In this document: positions 40,023 to 47,696 of the stretch, piece after piece
Position numbering within the stretch: position 1 is the first letter of the stretch
How the letters are laid out: each line of letters starts with the position of its first letter
Assembly: GCF_001886815.1 (NCBI RefSeq)
Contig: NZ_CP018099.1
Span: 4,276,501 to 4,340,500, forward strand
Source of the DNA: Caldithrix abyssi DSM 13497
GTDB taxonomy: Bacteria; Calditrichota; Calditrichia; Calditrichales; Calditrichaceae
Direction of reading: 5' to 3'
DNA length: 64,000 bases
Notes under the pieces: model-generated
The model's database searches: none
What the model was told of the DNA's origin: nothing
What the model saw: only the letters and a program-made list of their open reading frames with translations
Made by a program: the position numbers and the translations under genes

Positions 40023-40193
40023 ATGCCCATTAAAAATTTGACCTTGATAAACCAGTCGGAAATAGCCAGAAAACTGGGTATTTCCAAAGCGTACGTAAAT
40101 ATGATCTTGCACGGCAAACGCAAGAGCGACAAGTACGAACAGGCTATCAAAGAACTTATAAATAAGGAATTGGGCGCCCATAGGGCCGCTTAA
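40023..40193 (+). CDS. Cro-like helix-turn-helix protein (56 aa)
   Basis: 56 residues: LINQSEIARKLGISKAYVNM, ILHGKRKSDKYEQAIKELIN. HTH identical in layout to the prophage 1 protein. First gene of the rightward early operon; AGAGGA precedes the ATG. Confidence 0.75.
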   Translation: MPIKNLTLINQSEIARKLGISKAYVNMILHGKRKSDKYEQAIKELINKELGAHRAA

Positions 40194-40258
40194 TTTCCTT
40201 ATTTCATTATAAAAAGCAATCTAATACTAATCCATTAAAAAAACAACAGGTGATTTTA

Positions 40259-40726
40259 ATGGCTCATTACACAACCATTAAAGAACTTTTATACGAAACC
40301 ATTCATCGAAGCAAAAAAACAGTACCTCAAATTGCCGATGAGATGGGGATTTCGGCTAATTATTTGTATCGGGCTGGTTTGCCGACGGACGGTTCGGGCG
40401 TAAAATTTCCGCTTGAGTTTTTAGTTCCTTTAATGAAGACTACTAAAAATTACAATATCTTAAAACATCTGGCTCGATTGTGCGGCTTTATCCTGGTAAA
40501 AGAACCGCGATTTCGAGGATACCGCGGGGATGAGATTGACCTGGTTGACGAATACCAGGAAGTAACAACTAAAGCGGTGCGCTTACTTAAAACATTTTTA
40601 TCAAAGCCCACATTCGAAAACTATAGCCAAACAGTAAATGCCCTGGATGCCGTAATGGAAAAAAGCGCGCAAGCGCACCGGTACGCACAAAAAAAGGCCA
40701 GAGGTCAATTGGAGCTGGATTTATGA
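40259..40726 (+). CDS. CII-like phage regulator
   Basis: 155 residues, about 70 percent identical to the prophage 1 gene (TIKELLYETIHRSKKTVPQI, ADEMGISANYLYRAGLPTDG, LARLCGFILVKEPRFRGYRG). ATG preceded by AGGTGA. Overlaps the next small gene by ATGA. Confidence 0.78.
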   Translation: MAHYTTIKELLYETIHRSKKTVPQIADEMGISANYLYRAGLPTDGSGVKFPLEFLVPLMKTTKNYNILKHLARLCGFILVKEPRFRGYRGDEIDLVDEYQEVTTKAVRLLKTFLSKPTFENYSQTVNALDAVMEKSAQAHRYAQKKARGQLELDL

Positions 40727-40896
40727 GGACAAAAGTTTGCCGCCGATGCGGCGGTAAGGCATACCAGGTAACTATTTCGACATTCCATTATTTTTATTTT
40801 GGCTATGTATGCGCAGAATGCGGGAGAATATTCCCATCTTTTAAAATAAATCAAAAAACAAAAAAGCGGAGGCAATATGCGAGTAAGCGTATTTAA
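40723..40896 (+). CDS. Small zinc-ribbon protein (57 aa)
   Basis: 57 residues with CxxC pairs CRRCGG and CAECGR and a basic C-terminus (KTKKRRQYASKRI). Starts in the stop of the CII-like gene (ATGA) and runs 20 bases into the next gene. No equivalent in that place in prophage 1, which has a zinc-ribbon gene after GemA instead. Confidence 0.6.
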   Translation: MRTKVCRRCGGKAYQVTISTFHYFYFGYVCAECGRIFPSFKINQKTKKRRQYASKRI

Positions 40897-41074
40897 CGTT
40901 GAGTCTAAAAATAAAACGCTTAGTTATGCTTATGTGAATGGCGCAGAGGCTTGCTCCAGGCATTGGGGAGTAGCATTGCTTAAGACCTGGTGGCGTTCTT
41001 TGTTTTTGAAAGAACGCTATTCATTTCTGCAGCGGATGGTTATTTTTCGCAAATATTTTATTCATTTGAATTAA
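40877..41074 (+). CDS. Conserved small early protein
   Basis: 65 residues, N-terminal 30 nearly identical to the prophage 1 protein (MRVSVFNVESKNKTLSYAYV, NGAEACSRHWGVALLKTWWR). GGAGG precedes the ATG. In prophage 1 it lies between MuA and MuB, here before MuA. Function unknown. Confidence 0.65.
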   Translation: MRVSVFNVESKNKTLSYAYVNGAEACSRHWGVALLKTWWRSLFLKERYSFLQRMVIFRKYFIHLN

Positions 41075-41084
41075 GGGGGCGGCC

Positions 41085-41360
41085 ATGAAAAACAAAGCGC
41101 TGATCCTATACCGCAGAGGCTTTACCTACGAACGCATCGCAAAAACATTGGATATTAGCGTTCGGCACGCCATCCGCCTGGTAACGGAAGGGCGCGATGA
41201 GATTGATAAAATAATGCACGATATTGCCAAAAAAGGTTTTGAAGACGCCGCCTGGTATGCGCTGGCCAGCGAAGCCGGTTTAACGCTTAACGAAATTGCC
41301 AATCGGGTCGGGGTGAGCGTGCAGTTTGTGGAAGAGCGCATCCGTCCTTTTTTAAGATGA
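41085..41360 (+). CDS. Helix-turn-helix protein
   Basis: 91 residues with two HTH-like units: YRRGFTYERIAKTLDISVRH and EAGLTLNEIANRVGVSVQFV. GGGGG precedes the ATG. No counterpart seen in prophage 1. Likely a small regulator or transposition accessory. Confidence 0.6.
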   Translation: MKNKALILYRRGFTYERIAKTLDISVRHAIRLVTEGRDEIDKIMHDIAKKGFEDAAWYALASEAGLTLNEIANRVGVSVQFVEERIRPFLR

Positions 41361-41398
41361 AAAGAGTAAAGATTAAACATTAAAGAAGGGGTTTGGTT

Positions 41399-42316
41399 AT
41401 GAATGAAAAACAGGCGTTGGATCTCGTTAAAAAGGTTGACGAGGCCAAAGAGGAACTGCGCGTGTATGACGAAGAAGGCGATAAGGTTGTAAAAGTTTCT
41501 AAAAAGATGCAGGATAAGGCCTGGGAATTACACATGCGGGCCCAGGCGCATCTGTTTGAAGCGGCCAAATGTTTGTACCAGATCAAAGAAGAAAAGCTTT
41601 ATCTGGCGCTGGGGTTTAGTTCGTTTCGGGCATACTACGAAAGTGTGGGAATGAAAAAAAGAACCGTATTTAAAGAATTAAATTTAGGTCAAAAACTACT
41701 TAATGCTGAAAAGGTGCCGACGTCGGCACCTTCCGTACACCAAAATGAGGGGGGGGATGGTGTACAAGAAGTGCCGACGTCGGCACTCGAAGGATTAGGG
41801 AAATCGAAATTAATTGAACTTGCCCGTCTATCGCAAGAGCAATTTAACGCTATTCTTTCAGGCGAAGAGATTGAAGTAAACGGCGAAAGGCTAAGTTTAG
41901 CCGAAGCGCGCAAACTGAGCGCTAAAGAATTAGCCAAACGCATTACGCGCGTGCAACGGGATAAGGAAGAGGTTAAAACAGGGGTTTTGAGAGCCAGAGT
42001 AAAGCAATTGGAAGCCACGTTAAAATTGCGTGAGGAAGAATTAAAAGCTACGGAGGCGCGCTTAAAACGCATTGAAGAGCTTGAAAAGAAATATGAAAAG
42101 GTGGAGAACGATCGGCGCAGGAAGTTAGAGCTTATCGGTCTGGCGCGCGAATACTTCAAGGACTTTGTAAAAATGATCGGCAAGGCAGAGATAAAGGCGG
42201 ATGATGTTTTTGAGGTGCGCGAGGAGTTTTTTCATTTGTTTTCAAAAGTAAAAACGTTCTGGGAAAAGAACGAGGCGCAGTGGGCTGCTGTGTTGACGGA
42301 GTTTCTGGAAGAGTGA
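41399..42316 (+). CDS. Coiled-coil early protein with embedded palindromes
   Basis: 305 residues. N-terminal helical domain (WELHMRAQAHLFEAAKCLYQ, LYLALGFSSFRAYYESVGMK), similar to DUF3102-like phage proteins; a central insert (VPTSAPSVHQNEGG, VQEVPTSALE) encoded by two perfect palindromes; then a long coiled coil (RARVKQLEATLKLREEELKA). ATG follows AAGAAGGGG. Function unknown; DNA or chromosome binding is possible. Confidence 0.6.
   Translation: MNEKQALDLVKKVDEAKEELRVYDEEGDKVVKVSKKMQDKAWELHMRAQAHLFEAAKCLYQIKEEKLYLALGFSSFRAYYESVGMKKRTVFKELNLGQKLLNAEKVPTSAPSVHQNEGGDGVQEVPTSALEGLGKSKLIELARLSQEQFNAILSGEEIEVNGERLSLAEARKLSAKELAKRITRVQRDKEEVKTGVLRARVKQLEATLKLREEELKATEARLKRIEELEKKYEKVENDRRRKLELIGLAREYFKDFVKMIGKAEIKADDVFEVREEFFHLFSKVKTFWEKNEAQWAAVLTEFLEE
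41713..41787. repeat. Palindrome pair inside a coding sequence
   Basis: GGTGCCGACGTCGGCACC at 41713 and AGTGCCGACGTCGGCACT at 41770 are perfect 18-base palindromes, with an 8-base inverted repeat GTACACCA/TGGTGTAC between them. The reading frame is kept. Confidence 0.85.
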
Positions 42317-42502
42317 GGTGACGACGTCGTCACCTTCCGTACACCAAAATGAGGTAAAAATGGTGTACAAAGGGTGCAGTCAACTGCACTTTTCCCGCCG
42401 TGGCGGGAGAAGAATGACAGTTAGGAACGGTGACGCTGGCGTCACCTTTAAGAAAAAGCGAATTATAAAAAACAACAACTTATGAGTCCAGACGTCTGGA
42501 CT
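42317..42502. repeat. Palindrome/hairpin array between two early genes
   Basis: Five units: GGTGACGACGTCGTCACC (42317), then the same GTACACCA/TGGTGTAC pair, GTGCAGT/ACTGCAC (42374), CCCGCC/GGCGGG (42394), GGTGACGC/GCGTCACC (42429) and AGTCCAGACGTCTGGACT (42485). Two share the ACGT centre with the palindromes inside the upstream gene. The spacer with GTACACCAAAATGAGG is a copy of the one inside that gene. Confidence 0.85.
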
Positions 42503-42529
42503 TTTAGAAAATTGATTGAGGGGCAAGCA

Positions 42530-42976
42530 ATGGCCAGTAAAAAGCAAATTAAGTTAATACGCGCGCTGGCGGCGCATCATTTTTACGATGATGATGATTA
42601 TCACGATTGGCTTTTTGATCAATTCGGGAAAAAATCGACAAAAGAGCTAACCGGGCATGAGGCGCACGAGGCCATCCAGCTTTTAAGCTTCCGTAAAGCG
42701 CCCTTGCGCGTTGATGGCGGGCGGCATTATTCCGGCAGCGGGCGGGCCGGCGATGGACGCCATTTTTTAACGCAAGCGCAGGCTAATAAAATTGGCGCTC
42801 TGGAATATGCTTTAGGATGGTCTGGCAATCCGTTTCGGCTTATCGGATTTATCAAGAAGCAAACCGGAAAAAATAAAACGGTAGAAATGCTAAGCCGGAG
42901 CGAGGCGAGTAAGGTGATTATAGGTCTGGAGAAGTTGTTGGAAGAGGAGAGGATTGGCGATTACAATCATAAATAA
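42530..42976 (+). CDS. gemA: GemA-like regulatory protein (DUF1018)
   Basis: 148 residues: MASKKQIKLIRALAAHHFYD, HDWLFDQFGKKSTKELTGHE, then a Gly/Arg-rich linker and FLTQAQANKIGALEYALGW. The ATG after GAGGGG is chosen; a longer frame starting at 42482 would translate the last palindrome. Longer than the prophage 1 protein because of the linker. Confidence 0.78.
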   Translation: MASKKQIKLIRALAAHHFYDDDDYHDWLFDQFGKKSTKELTGHEAHEAIQLLSFRKAPLRVDGGRHYSGSGRAGDGRHFLTQAQANKIGALEYALGWSGNPFRLIGFIKKQTGKNKTVEMLSRSEASKVIIGLEKLLEEERIGDYNHK

Positions 42977-43000
42977 TAAATCCAAAAGGAGCAAAAAGCA

Positions 43001-44569
43001 ATGGACGTAAGCGAAATCAAAAAAGAGATTGACCGCGCGCCGTGGGGCATGAAAACTGCTATTGTAGAGCAATACGCGGCGGTTCTTGGTATTAGCAAGC
43101 AAAAGCTCTATCGGCAAATCGAAAAGCGCTACGGCCCGAGCCGCGTTCGCAAAAAAGTTCAGAATAAAATTGACGATGAACTAATCTTTAAAGTGGCGCA
43201 ACTTAAGGCAAAATCAATGACTTACAAAGGGCGCGAGTTGCGCACGGAAGACGCCATTTGTTTGCTGGAAGAGCGCGGCGAAATTCCCCGCGGCCTGTTA
43301 AAAGTGAGTACGGTAAACCGTCGTTTGCGCCAGGCTGGTTTTAGGCAAAAGAAAGCGGTAGCGCGCTTTGTGGAAGATTTTAGCAATCAGGTGCATTACA
43401 TCGACTTTTCGCGCAGCGAATATATATCTATTAAAGGCTACGATTCGTTAAGCGGCGAATATTTGTTAGAGCTGAATGGCAAAAGCTTAAATTTAAAAAA
43501 CAAAGAAAAAACGCTGGCTTTATGGCTGGCTGGTTTGCGCGACGGTAAAAGCGGTTTGCGGCTGGTGCGCTATTACGTGGCCACGGGCGAAAATGTGTAC
43601 ATGGGGCTAAACTTTTTGCAATGGGCCTGGTTCCGCGAAGAAGATGCGCACCCTTTGCGTTATGCGCCTTATTATTTACGCATCGATAACGGCGCGGTTG
43701 GCTCTAAAAAAGAAGTTACGCAACTATTAGAAGCGCTGGGCATTGAAAAGCGTTTGCCAGAGGCTTACAACCATAATGCAATGGGCAAGATCGAACGCAC
43801 GTGGCGCACCTTCTGGCAGCGGTTTGAGCTTTACATTTTAATGGAAAAAGGCGAAGGCGCTATTTTAACGCTATCGGAATTAAACGAGCTGGCGTTCCAG
43901 TATTGCGTTAAGGAAGCCGAAGAAAAACATCCGCTTTATCGCAATGAAAAAAAGCGCGTAATTTACGAACGCGATTTATTGGCCTACCCGCCGCGCACGT
44001 TTGACGGCGATATTTTGCAGTTGGCCAGCTGGCCGCTGCGCCGCAAAGTGGGCAACGATTTAACCTTTAGCGTGGATAATGTTTTGTACGAGGCTCCTGA
44101 ACGTTATCTTGGGAAATGGGTATTGTTGCACCGCAACCTGCGCGGCGAACTGGTAGGCCAGGGCGAAGAAGACGGCCAATATTTTGAAATTAAAGAATTT
44201 CGTCCGCGCGCCTGGGATAACTTTAGACGCTTTAAAGACACCTACCGCGAAAAAGCCTTAAAATCCTATGAGGAAAAGATCAAAGACGCAAGAGAAAAGA
44301 AAAAAGAAGAGAATCGCAAACTACTTAAAATGAAGCCTACCGCTAAGAATATTATTCCGGATAGCCCGCATTTTGAAGATGAAAGATCAAAGATGAAAGA
44401 TGAACGGTTTTTAAGCGTTGACGCCGCCAAAATTTACATCGCGCGCGAGCTAAACGCGCGCAGTTACGCAGAGGTGGCGCATTTATTTGACGAATTGTTA
44501 GCGGAAACACTTGAAAAAGAAAAGATCGATACCATTATCAAAATTTTAAAACAAAAGGAAGCTATTTAA
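43001..44569 (+). CDS. MuA-like DDE transposase (short form)
   Basis: 522 residues. N-terminal HTH (MKTAIVEQYAAVLGISKQKL), linker, then a core with D in VHYIDFSRSEYISIK near 130, D in LRIDNGAVGSKKEV near 226 and E in NAMGKIERTWRTFW near 265. Shorter than the 732-residue prophage 1 protein and only distantly similar. The C-terminal tail carries a host simple repeat (DERSKMKDERFL). The gene follows GemA, unlike prophage 1 where GemA lies far downstream of MuA. Confidence 0.9.
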   Translation: MDVSEIKKEIDRAPWGMKTAIVEQYAAVLGISKQKLYRQIEKRYGPSRVRKKVQNKIDDELIFKVAQLKAKSMTYKGRELRTEDAICLLEERGEIPRGLLKVSTVNRRLRQAGFRQKKAVARFVEDFSNQVHYIDFSRSEYISIKGYDSLSGEYLLELNGKSLNLKNKEKTLALWLAGLRDGKSGLRLVRYYVATGENVYMGLNFLQWAWFREEDAHPLRYAPYYLRIDNGAVGSKKEVTQLLEALGIEKRLPEAYNHNAMGKIERTWRTFWQRFELYILMEKGEGAILTLSELNELAFQYCVKEAEEKHPLYRNEKKRVIYERDLLAYPPRTFDGDILQLASWPLRRKVGNDLTFSVDNVLYEAPERYLGKWVLLHRNLRGELVGQGEEDGQYFEIKEFRPRAWDNFRRFKDTYREKALKSYEEKIKDAREKKKEENRKLLKMKPTAKNIIPDSPHFEDERSKMKDERFLSVDAAKIYIARELNARSYAEVAHLFDELLAETLEKEKIDTIIKILKQKEAI

Positions 44570-44571
44570 GG

Positions 44572-44682
44572 ATGTTAGCGCGAACGTCAAAATCATATAA
44601 ACCAAAAGTAAAGTCTCCTGAAAAGGGGATGTGTGGCGGCAGGGCTCAAGGGCTTAATGAGGCTTGTTGGGCCCTGTTTTAA
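44572..44682 (+). CDS. Possible 36-residue peptide over the conserved element
   Basis: Starts three bases after the MuA stop: MLARTSKSYKPKVK, SPEKGMCGGR, AQGLNEACWALF. Part of this peptide (SPxKGMCGGR) is also readable on prophage 1 copy 1, but without a start codon there. The overlapping RNA structure may be the real function. Confidence 0.3.
   Translation: MLARTSKSYKPKVKSPEKGMCGGRAQGLNEACWALF
44614..44681 (+). ncRNA. Conserved structured element, copy 2 (GNRA hairpin plus terminator)
   Basis: UCUCCU-GAAA-AGGGGA hairpin with GNRA loop, then UGUGUGGCGG, then CAGGGC...GGCCCUG followed by UUUU. Lies between MuA and MuB, so it could end or attenuate MuA transcription. Matches the prophage 1 copy over 31 bases with two changes. 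Confidence 0.5.
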
Positions 44683-44708
44683 AAAAAACAAATAAAGGAG
44701 GCGTAATT

Positions 44709-45662
44709 ATGAAGTTCAGGTCAAGCATTCTGGCGCAATTTGGCGTAAAGCCCAGAGATTGGCGCGGTTCGGCTTTTATGAGGGCGGCCAATAATATTTT
44801 AGAAGGCATTGAAGACGGTCTTTTTCAGGCGGTAATCGGCGAATGGGGCGGCGGCAAAAAGACGCTGATGGCTTACGTGATCGATCAATTGATCAAAAAG
44901 GGCGGGCATGTGGTGATTTACCTGAAGATGCTGGACGATACGCGCGTAACCATCGGTCAGATCATGAACGCCATGATCGCGGAGCTTTCGGACGGTGGCG
45001 AACGGCCCTACCGCGACACGTTCGCCAAAAAGATGCAATTAGCAAAACTTTTAGGCATTAAGGTAAAGGGGGCTGAAAAGCGTAAGGTTACGGTGATTAT
45101 CGAGCAGAGCCAGCACTTACACGGCAACACCATTCGCGCTTTAAAGGAACTGCGCGAGCTTTCGTTTTTAGGCGAAACGGAACTGTTTGGCGTTGTTTTG
45201 ATTGGCCATAAGAGTTTGCGCGGTAAAATAATGGCCCTGCCAGATGTGGCGGATCGCGTGGAATTTGAAATTTTAACGGAGGAATACGGCTGGATGAATT
45301 TGGAGTGCAGAAAAGAATATTTAAAAGCTCGTTTTGGCAAAATATTAAGCGACGCAATGCGCGAACAGGTAGCTCTTGTGTGCAAAACGCCTTTGCAGAT
45401 GGACCGCTTTGTTTATGAAAAGATGAAAGAAGTATTTTTGCGCGGCGACGCCCGGTTTAAGGAAGAAGATTTTATGTTAGAGCTTAAAGAAATGGTAAAA
45501 GCGCATGGCCTAAGCTACCAACGCATTGCGGAAGCGACCGGCTACGGAAAGACAACCGTGGCCAGAGTGATTAACGGCGAATACTACAATCCGGAAACCA
45601 TTGCCCGCGTAAAGAATGCCATTGCCAGGCTGACCAAAACGACCGTAAACCTGGCTGGATAA
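44709..45662 (+). CDS. MuB-like transposition protein with degenerate ATPase motifs
   Basis: 317 residues. AAA-like fold: Walker A region VIGEWGGGKKTLMAYVI has Lys where Ser/Thr normally follows GK, and Walker B KVTVIIEQSQHLHGN lacks the usual DE. HTH at the C-terminus (LSYQRIAEATGYGKTTVARV), whereas the prophage 1 MuB has it at the N-terminus. Strong AAAGGAGG. Probably a DNA-binding target selector with weak or no ATPase activity. Confidence 0.78.
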   Translation: MKFRSSILAQFGVKPRDWRGSAFMRAANNILEGIEDGLFQAVIGEWGGGKKTLMAYVIDQLIKKGGHVVIYLKMLDDTRVTIGQIMNAMIAELSDGGERPYRDTFAKKMQLAKLLGIKVKGAEKRKVTVIIEQSQHLHGNTIRALKELRELSFLGETELFGVVLIGHKSLRGKIMALPDVADRVEFEILTEEYGWMNLECRKEYLKARFGKILSDAMREQVALVCKTPLQMDRFVYEKMKEVFLRGDARFKEEDFMLELKEMVKAHGLSYQRIAEATGYGKTTVARVINGEYYNPETIARVKNAIARLTKTTVNLAG

Positions 45663-45685
45663 GAGAAAAAAAAGAGGAGATAACA

Positions 45686-45904
45686 ATGTTTGACAAAAAA
45701 AACCGCCTCATCCGCAGAGGGATGTACGTACGTTACGGCGGCCGAATTTACAAGGTTGTTTATATTTTTTTTCGCACCATAGTTTTGAGCGACGGTAAGC
45801 TCAGGCTGGCATTAAAAACGCCTAAATTATCATATCCGGTGCAAAACTTAGAAATCGTGGTTCCGGCGAAAGAAGACGCGTTAAGTTTTGGAGAGATAAA
45901 ATGA
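45686..45904 (+). CDS. Small SH3-like early protein
   Basis: 72 residues, homologous to the prophage 1 protein (RLIRRGMYVRYGGRIYKVVY, FFRTIVLSDGKLRLALKTPK). Between MuB and Gam in both. Function unknown. Confidence 0.65.
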   Translation: MFDKKNRLIRRGMYVRYGGRIYKVVYIFFRTIVLSDGKLRLALKTPKLSYPVQNLEIVVPAKEDALSFGEIK

Positions 45905-46170
45905 CGGCCTCTTCGTCAGCATCAGGAAGCATAGAAGCGAGAATGCACAGGTTTTACAAATGGTGCCTCGCTGAGATATTAAAGGAGCACAAAAGCATCG
46001 TTTCGAACGGCGTTTATCTGGAAAACGCCAATTATCTTAAAAGGCTGCGAATCATGCCTTTGGTGGCCACCGCGCAGCTAATATATGATTTAGCCGAACA
46101 GGCCGGGCTATTATTATCTAACGAAAGCATTGAGCTATTTAACCAAATTAACCAATATAGGAGGAAGTAA
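45901..46170 (+). CDS. Hypothetical early protein
   Basis: 89 residues, helical (MHRFYKWCLAEILKEHKSIV, AQLIYDLAEQAGLLLSNESI). Overlaps the previous gene by ATGA. No counterpart in prophage 1, no family recognised. Confidence 0.5.
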   Translation: MTASSSASGSIEARMHRFYKWCLAEILKEHKSIVSNGVYLENANYLKRLRIMPLVATAQLIYDLAEQAGLLLSNESIELFNQINQYRRK

Positions 46171-46171
46171 C

Positions 46172-46705
46172 ATGGCACGCAAAAAAGTCATTATAAAAAG
46201 CAATCTAAATACCTGGGACGAGGTTAACGAAGCTTTGCGACAAATTGCTGAAAAACAGAGCTACGTTGACCAGGCAGTTGCAAAATATAACGAGGCTGAG
46301 GCTAAAAGACGCAAGGCGCTGGACGAGGTCGTTAATCCGGTAAAAAATGAAATTGCCGAACTGGAAAATGAAATCCGTTTGTTCTGCGAAGAAAACAAAG
46401 ATGAATTCGAAAAACGCAAATCCAGAGAGCTGGCCAACGGCGTAGTAGGTTTCCGTTTAGGTACTCCTAAAGCCAAAAGCCTGAAAGGATTTACCTGGAA
46501 GGCGGTTTTAGAGATCATTAAACGCACGCCATTCAAAAAACAGTACATCCGCATTAAAGAAGACGTGAACAAAGAACAGATTATCCAGGATTATACCACG
46601 AAAAAAGTGGATGCCGAAACCTTGCGCAGTCTGGGCGTGGAAGTGGTGCAGGATGAAACATTCTGGTATGAAGTAAAAACAGCCAGCGACGCGGATGCTG
46701 CGTAA
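46172..46705 (+). CDS. gam: Gam-like host nuclease inhibitor
   Basis: 177 residues: KVIIKSNLNTWDEVNEALRQ, IAEKQSYVDQAVAKYNEAEA, LFCEENKDEFEKRKSRELAN, GVVGFRLGTPKAKSLKGFTW. Binds double-strand ends like Mu Gam. AGGAGG precedes the chosen ATG. Confidence 0.92.
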   Translation: MARKKVIIKSNLNTWDEVNEALRQIAEKQSYVDQAVAKYNEAEAKRRKALDEVVNPVKNEIAELENEIRLFCEENKDEFEKRKSRELANGVVGFRLGTPKAKSLKGFTWKAVLEIIKRTPFKKQYIRIKEDVNKEQIIQDYTTKKVDAETLRSLGVEVVQDETFWYEVKTASDADAA

Positions 46706-46713
46706 AAAAGTTT

Positions 46714-46752
46714 AGAGCGCAAGAGTAAATCTAATGTACTTTTGCGCTCTTT
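46714..46752 (+). terminator. Terminator after Gam
   Basis: AGAGCGCAA/TTTGCGCTCT stem with an internal AGTA/TACT extension and trailing T. Same position as the prophage 1 terminator. Confidence 0.6.
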
Positions 46753-46776
46753 AAAAGCCAAACCATAGGAGGTTTT

Positions 46777-46962
46777 ATGCAGGCGCAGCTTATTGAAGAA
46801 CGCGAATTTTATTCTGTAATAAAAATGCAAAACAATGAATATTGGGCGCGTAAAAATTTTAAGATAGTCGGAAAATTCAACACTCTGCAAGAGGCTAAAA
46901 ACTTTATAAAAAACCAGCAAAAAGAGGATTTAGAAAATGAGCAAAATCCTTCATCGAGATAG
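46777..46962 (+). CDS. Hypothetical early protein
   Basis: 61 residues (FYSVIKMQNNEYWARKNFKI, TLQEAKNFIKNQQKE). AGGAGG precedes the ATG. Overlaps the next gene. No family recognised. Confidence 0.5.
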   Translation: MQAQLIEEREFYSVIKMQNNEYWARKNFKIVGKFNTLQEAKNFIKNQQKEDLENEQNPSSR

Positions 46963-47146
46963 GCGGCATGATCTTGAAATCGTAAAAGAAAACGGAGCCA
47001 GCTCTGGGCGTTTAATTTTAAAACATCACGGCGTAACCTTTTTAGACGTTTCTCTTGAGTCTGAAGAAGTACAGGTATTAAAAGAGCTTTACAACAAAAT
47101 AGTCGACAACCACAACACGCTTGAAAATTATTTTAAGAGCAAATGA
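46937..47146 (+). CDS. Hypothetical early protein
   Basis: 69 residues (LEIVKENGASSGRLILKHHG, VTFLDVSLESEEVQVLKELY). AGAGG precedes the ATG, overlapping the previous gene by 26 bases. No family recognised. Confidence 0.5.
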   Translation: MSKILHRDRRHDLEIVKENGASSGRLILKHHGVTFLDVSLESEEVQVLKELYNKIVDNHNTLENYFKSK

Positions 47147-47147
47147 C

Positions 47148-47372
47148 ATGGATGTAAAACAGCTAAAGAAAGAGATATTAAGATTCAACGAGCACGAGTT
47201 GGAGCGCATAGCAGATCATGTAATGATAATCATTCGTGATCGCAAGATCAGGCGTGAGTTTAAGCGTTTAAAGCGTATTTACGGCGCTAAAGAGGCTATT
47301 ATTATGCTGGCTGATAAGTATTTTTTAAGCGAGGCGCAGGTGGATTATATTGTATATCCCAGGAAAAGGTAA
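47148..47372 (+). CDS. Putative middle-gene regulator (Mor-like shape)
   Basis: 74 residues: helical N-terminus (LKKEILRFNEHELERIADHV) and a C-terminal HTH-like unit (GAKEAIIMLADKYFLSEAQV). Late-early position matches Mor/C family regulators, but similarity is only in layout. Confidence 0.4.
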   Translation: MDVKQLKKEILRFNEHELERIADHVMIIIRDRKIRREFKRLKRIYGAKEAIIMLADKYFLSEAQVDYIVYPRKR

Positions 47373-47413
47373 GGGGTTTATGGTTAATGATTAATGACTT
47401 GAGGTAATTAATT

Positions 47414-47614
47414 ATGAGAGCGTCTAAACGTTTGATAAAAGAATTAAAAGGAAAAATTAATTATTACAAACTCTATAAAAACTTTACCAGCTGGAGGCCT
47501 GAAGAGTTTGGTAGGGTGGATTACATTGTTGAAAAACAGAGAGAATTTGAACTTAAAAACTATGGATATTATCAAAAATACATGAATGAAAAGCAATTAA
47601 AATCCGGCCATTAG
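47414..47614 (+). CDS. Conserved early phage protein
   Basis: 66 residues, relative of the prophage 1 protein (FTSWRPEEFGRVDYIVEKQ, FELKNYGYYQ). Last gene of the early operon before a terminator. Confidence 0.65.
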   Translation: MRASKRLIKELKGKINYYKLYKNFTSWRPEEFGRVDYIVEKQREFELKNYGYYQKYMNEKQLKSGH

Positions 47615-47620
47615 TCCACC

Positions 47621-47660
47621 GGGGCAGGCTTTGGCTAGCATCCTGGCCTCGCCCCTTTTT
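47621..47660 (+). terminator. Terminator at the end of the early operon
   Basis: GGGGC...GCCCC stem with an inner AGGC/GCCT pairing and five T. Followed by the methyltransferase gene. Confidence 0.65.
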
Positions 47661-47696
47661 CTGTGAAAAATTGATTTTAGCTATAACCGATATAAT

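Noticed and set aside
41713-42502. CRISPR array
   Set aside because: The units are palindromes with varied sequence and irregular spacing, no identical repeats with uniform spacers and no cas genes.
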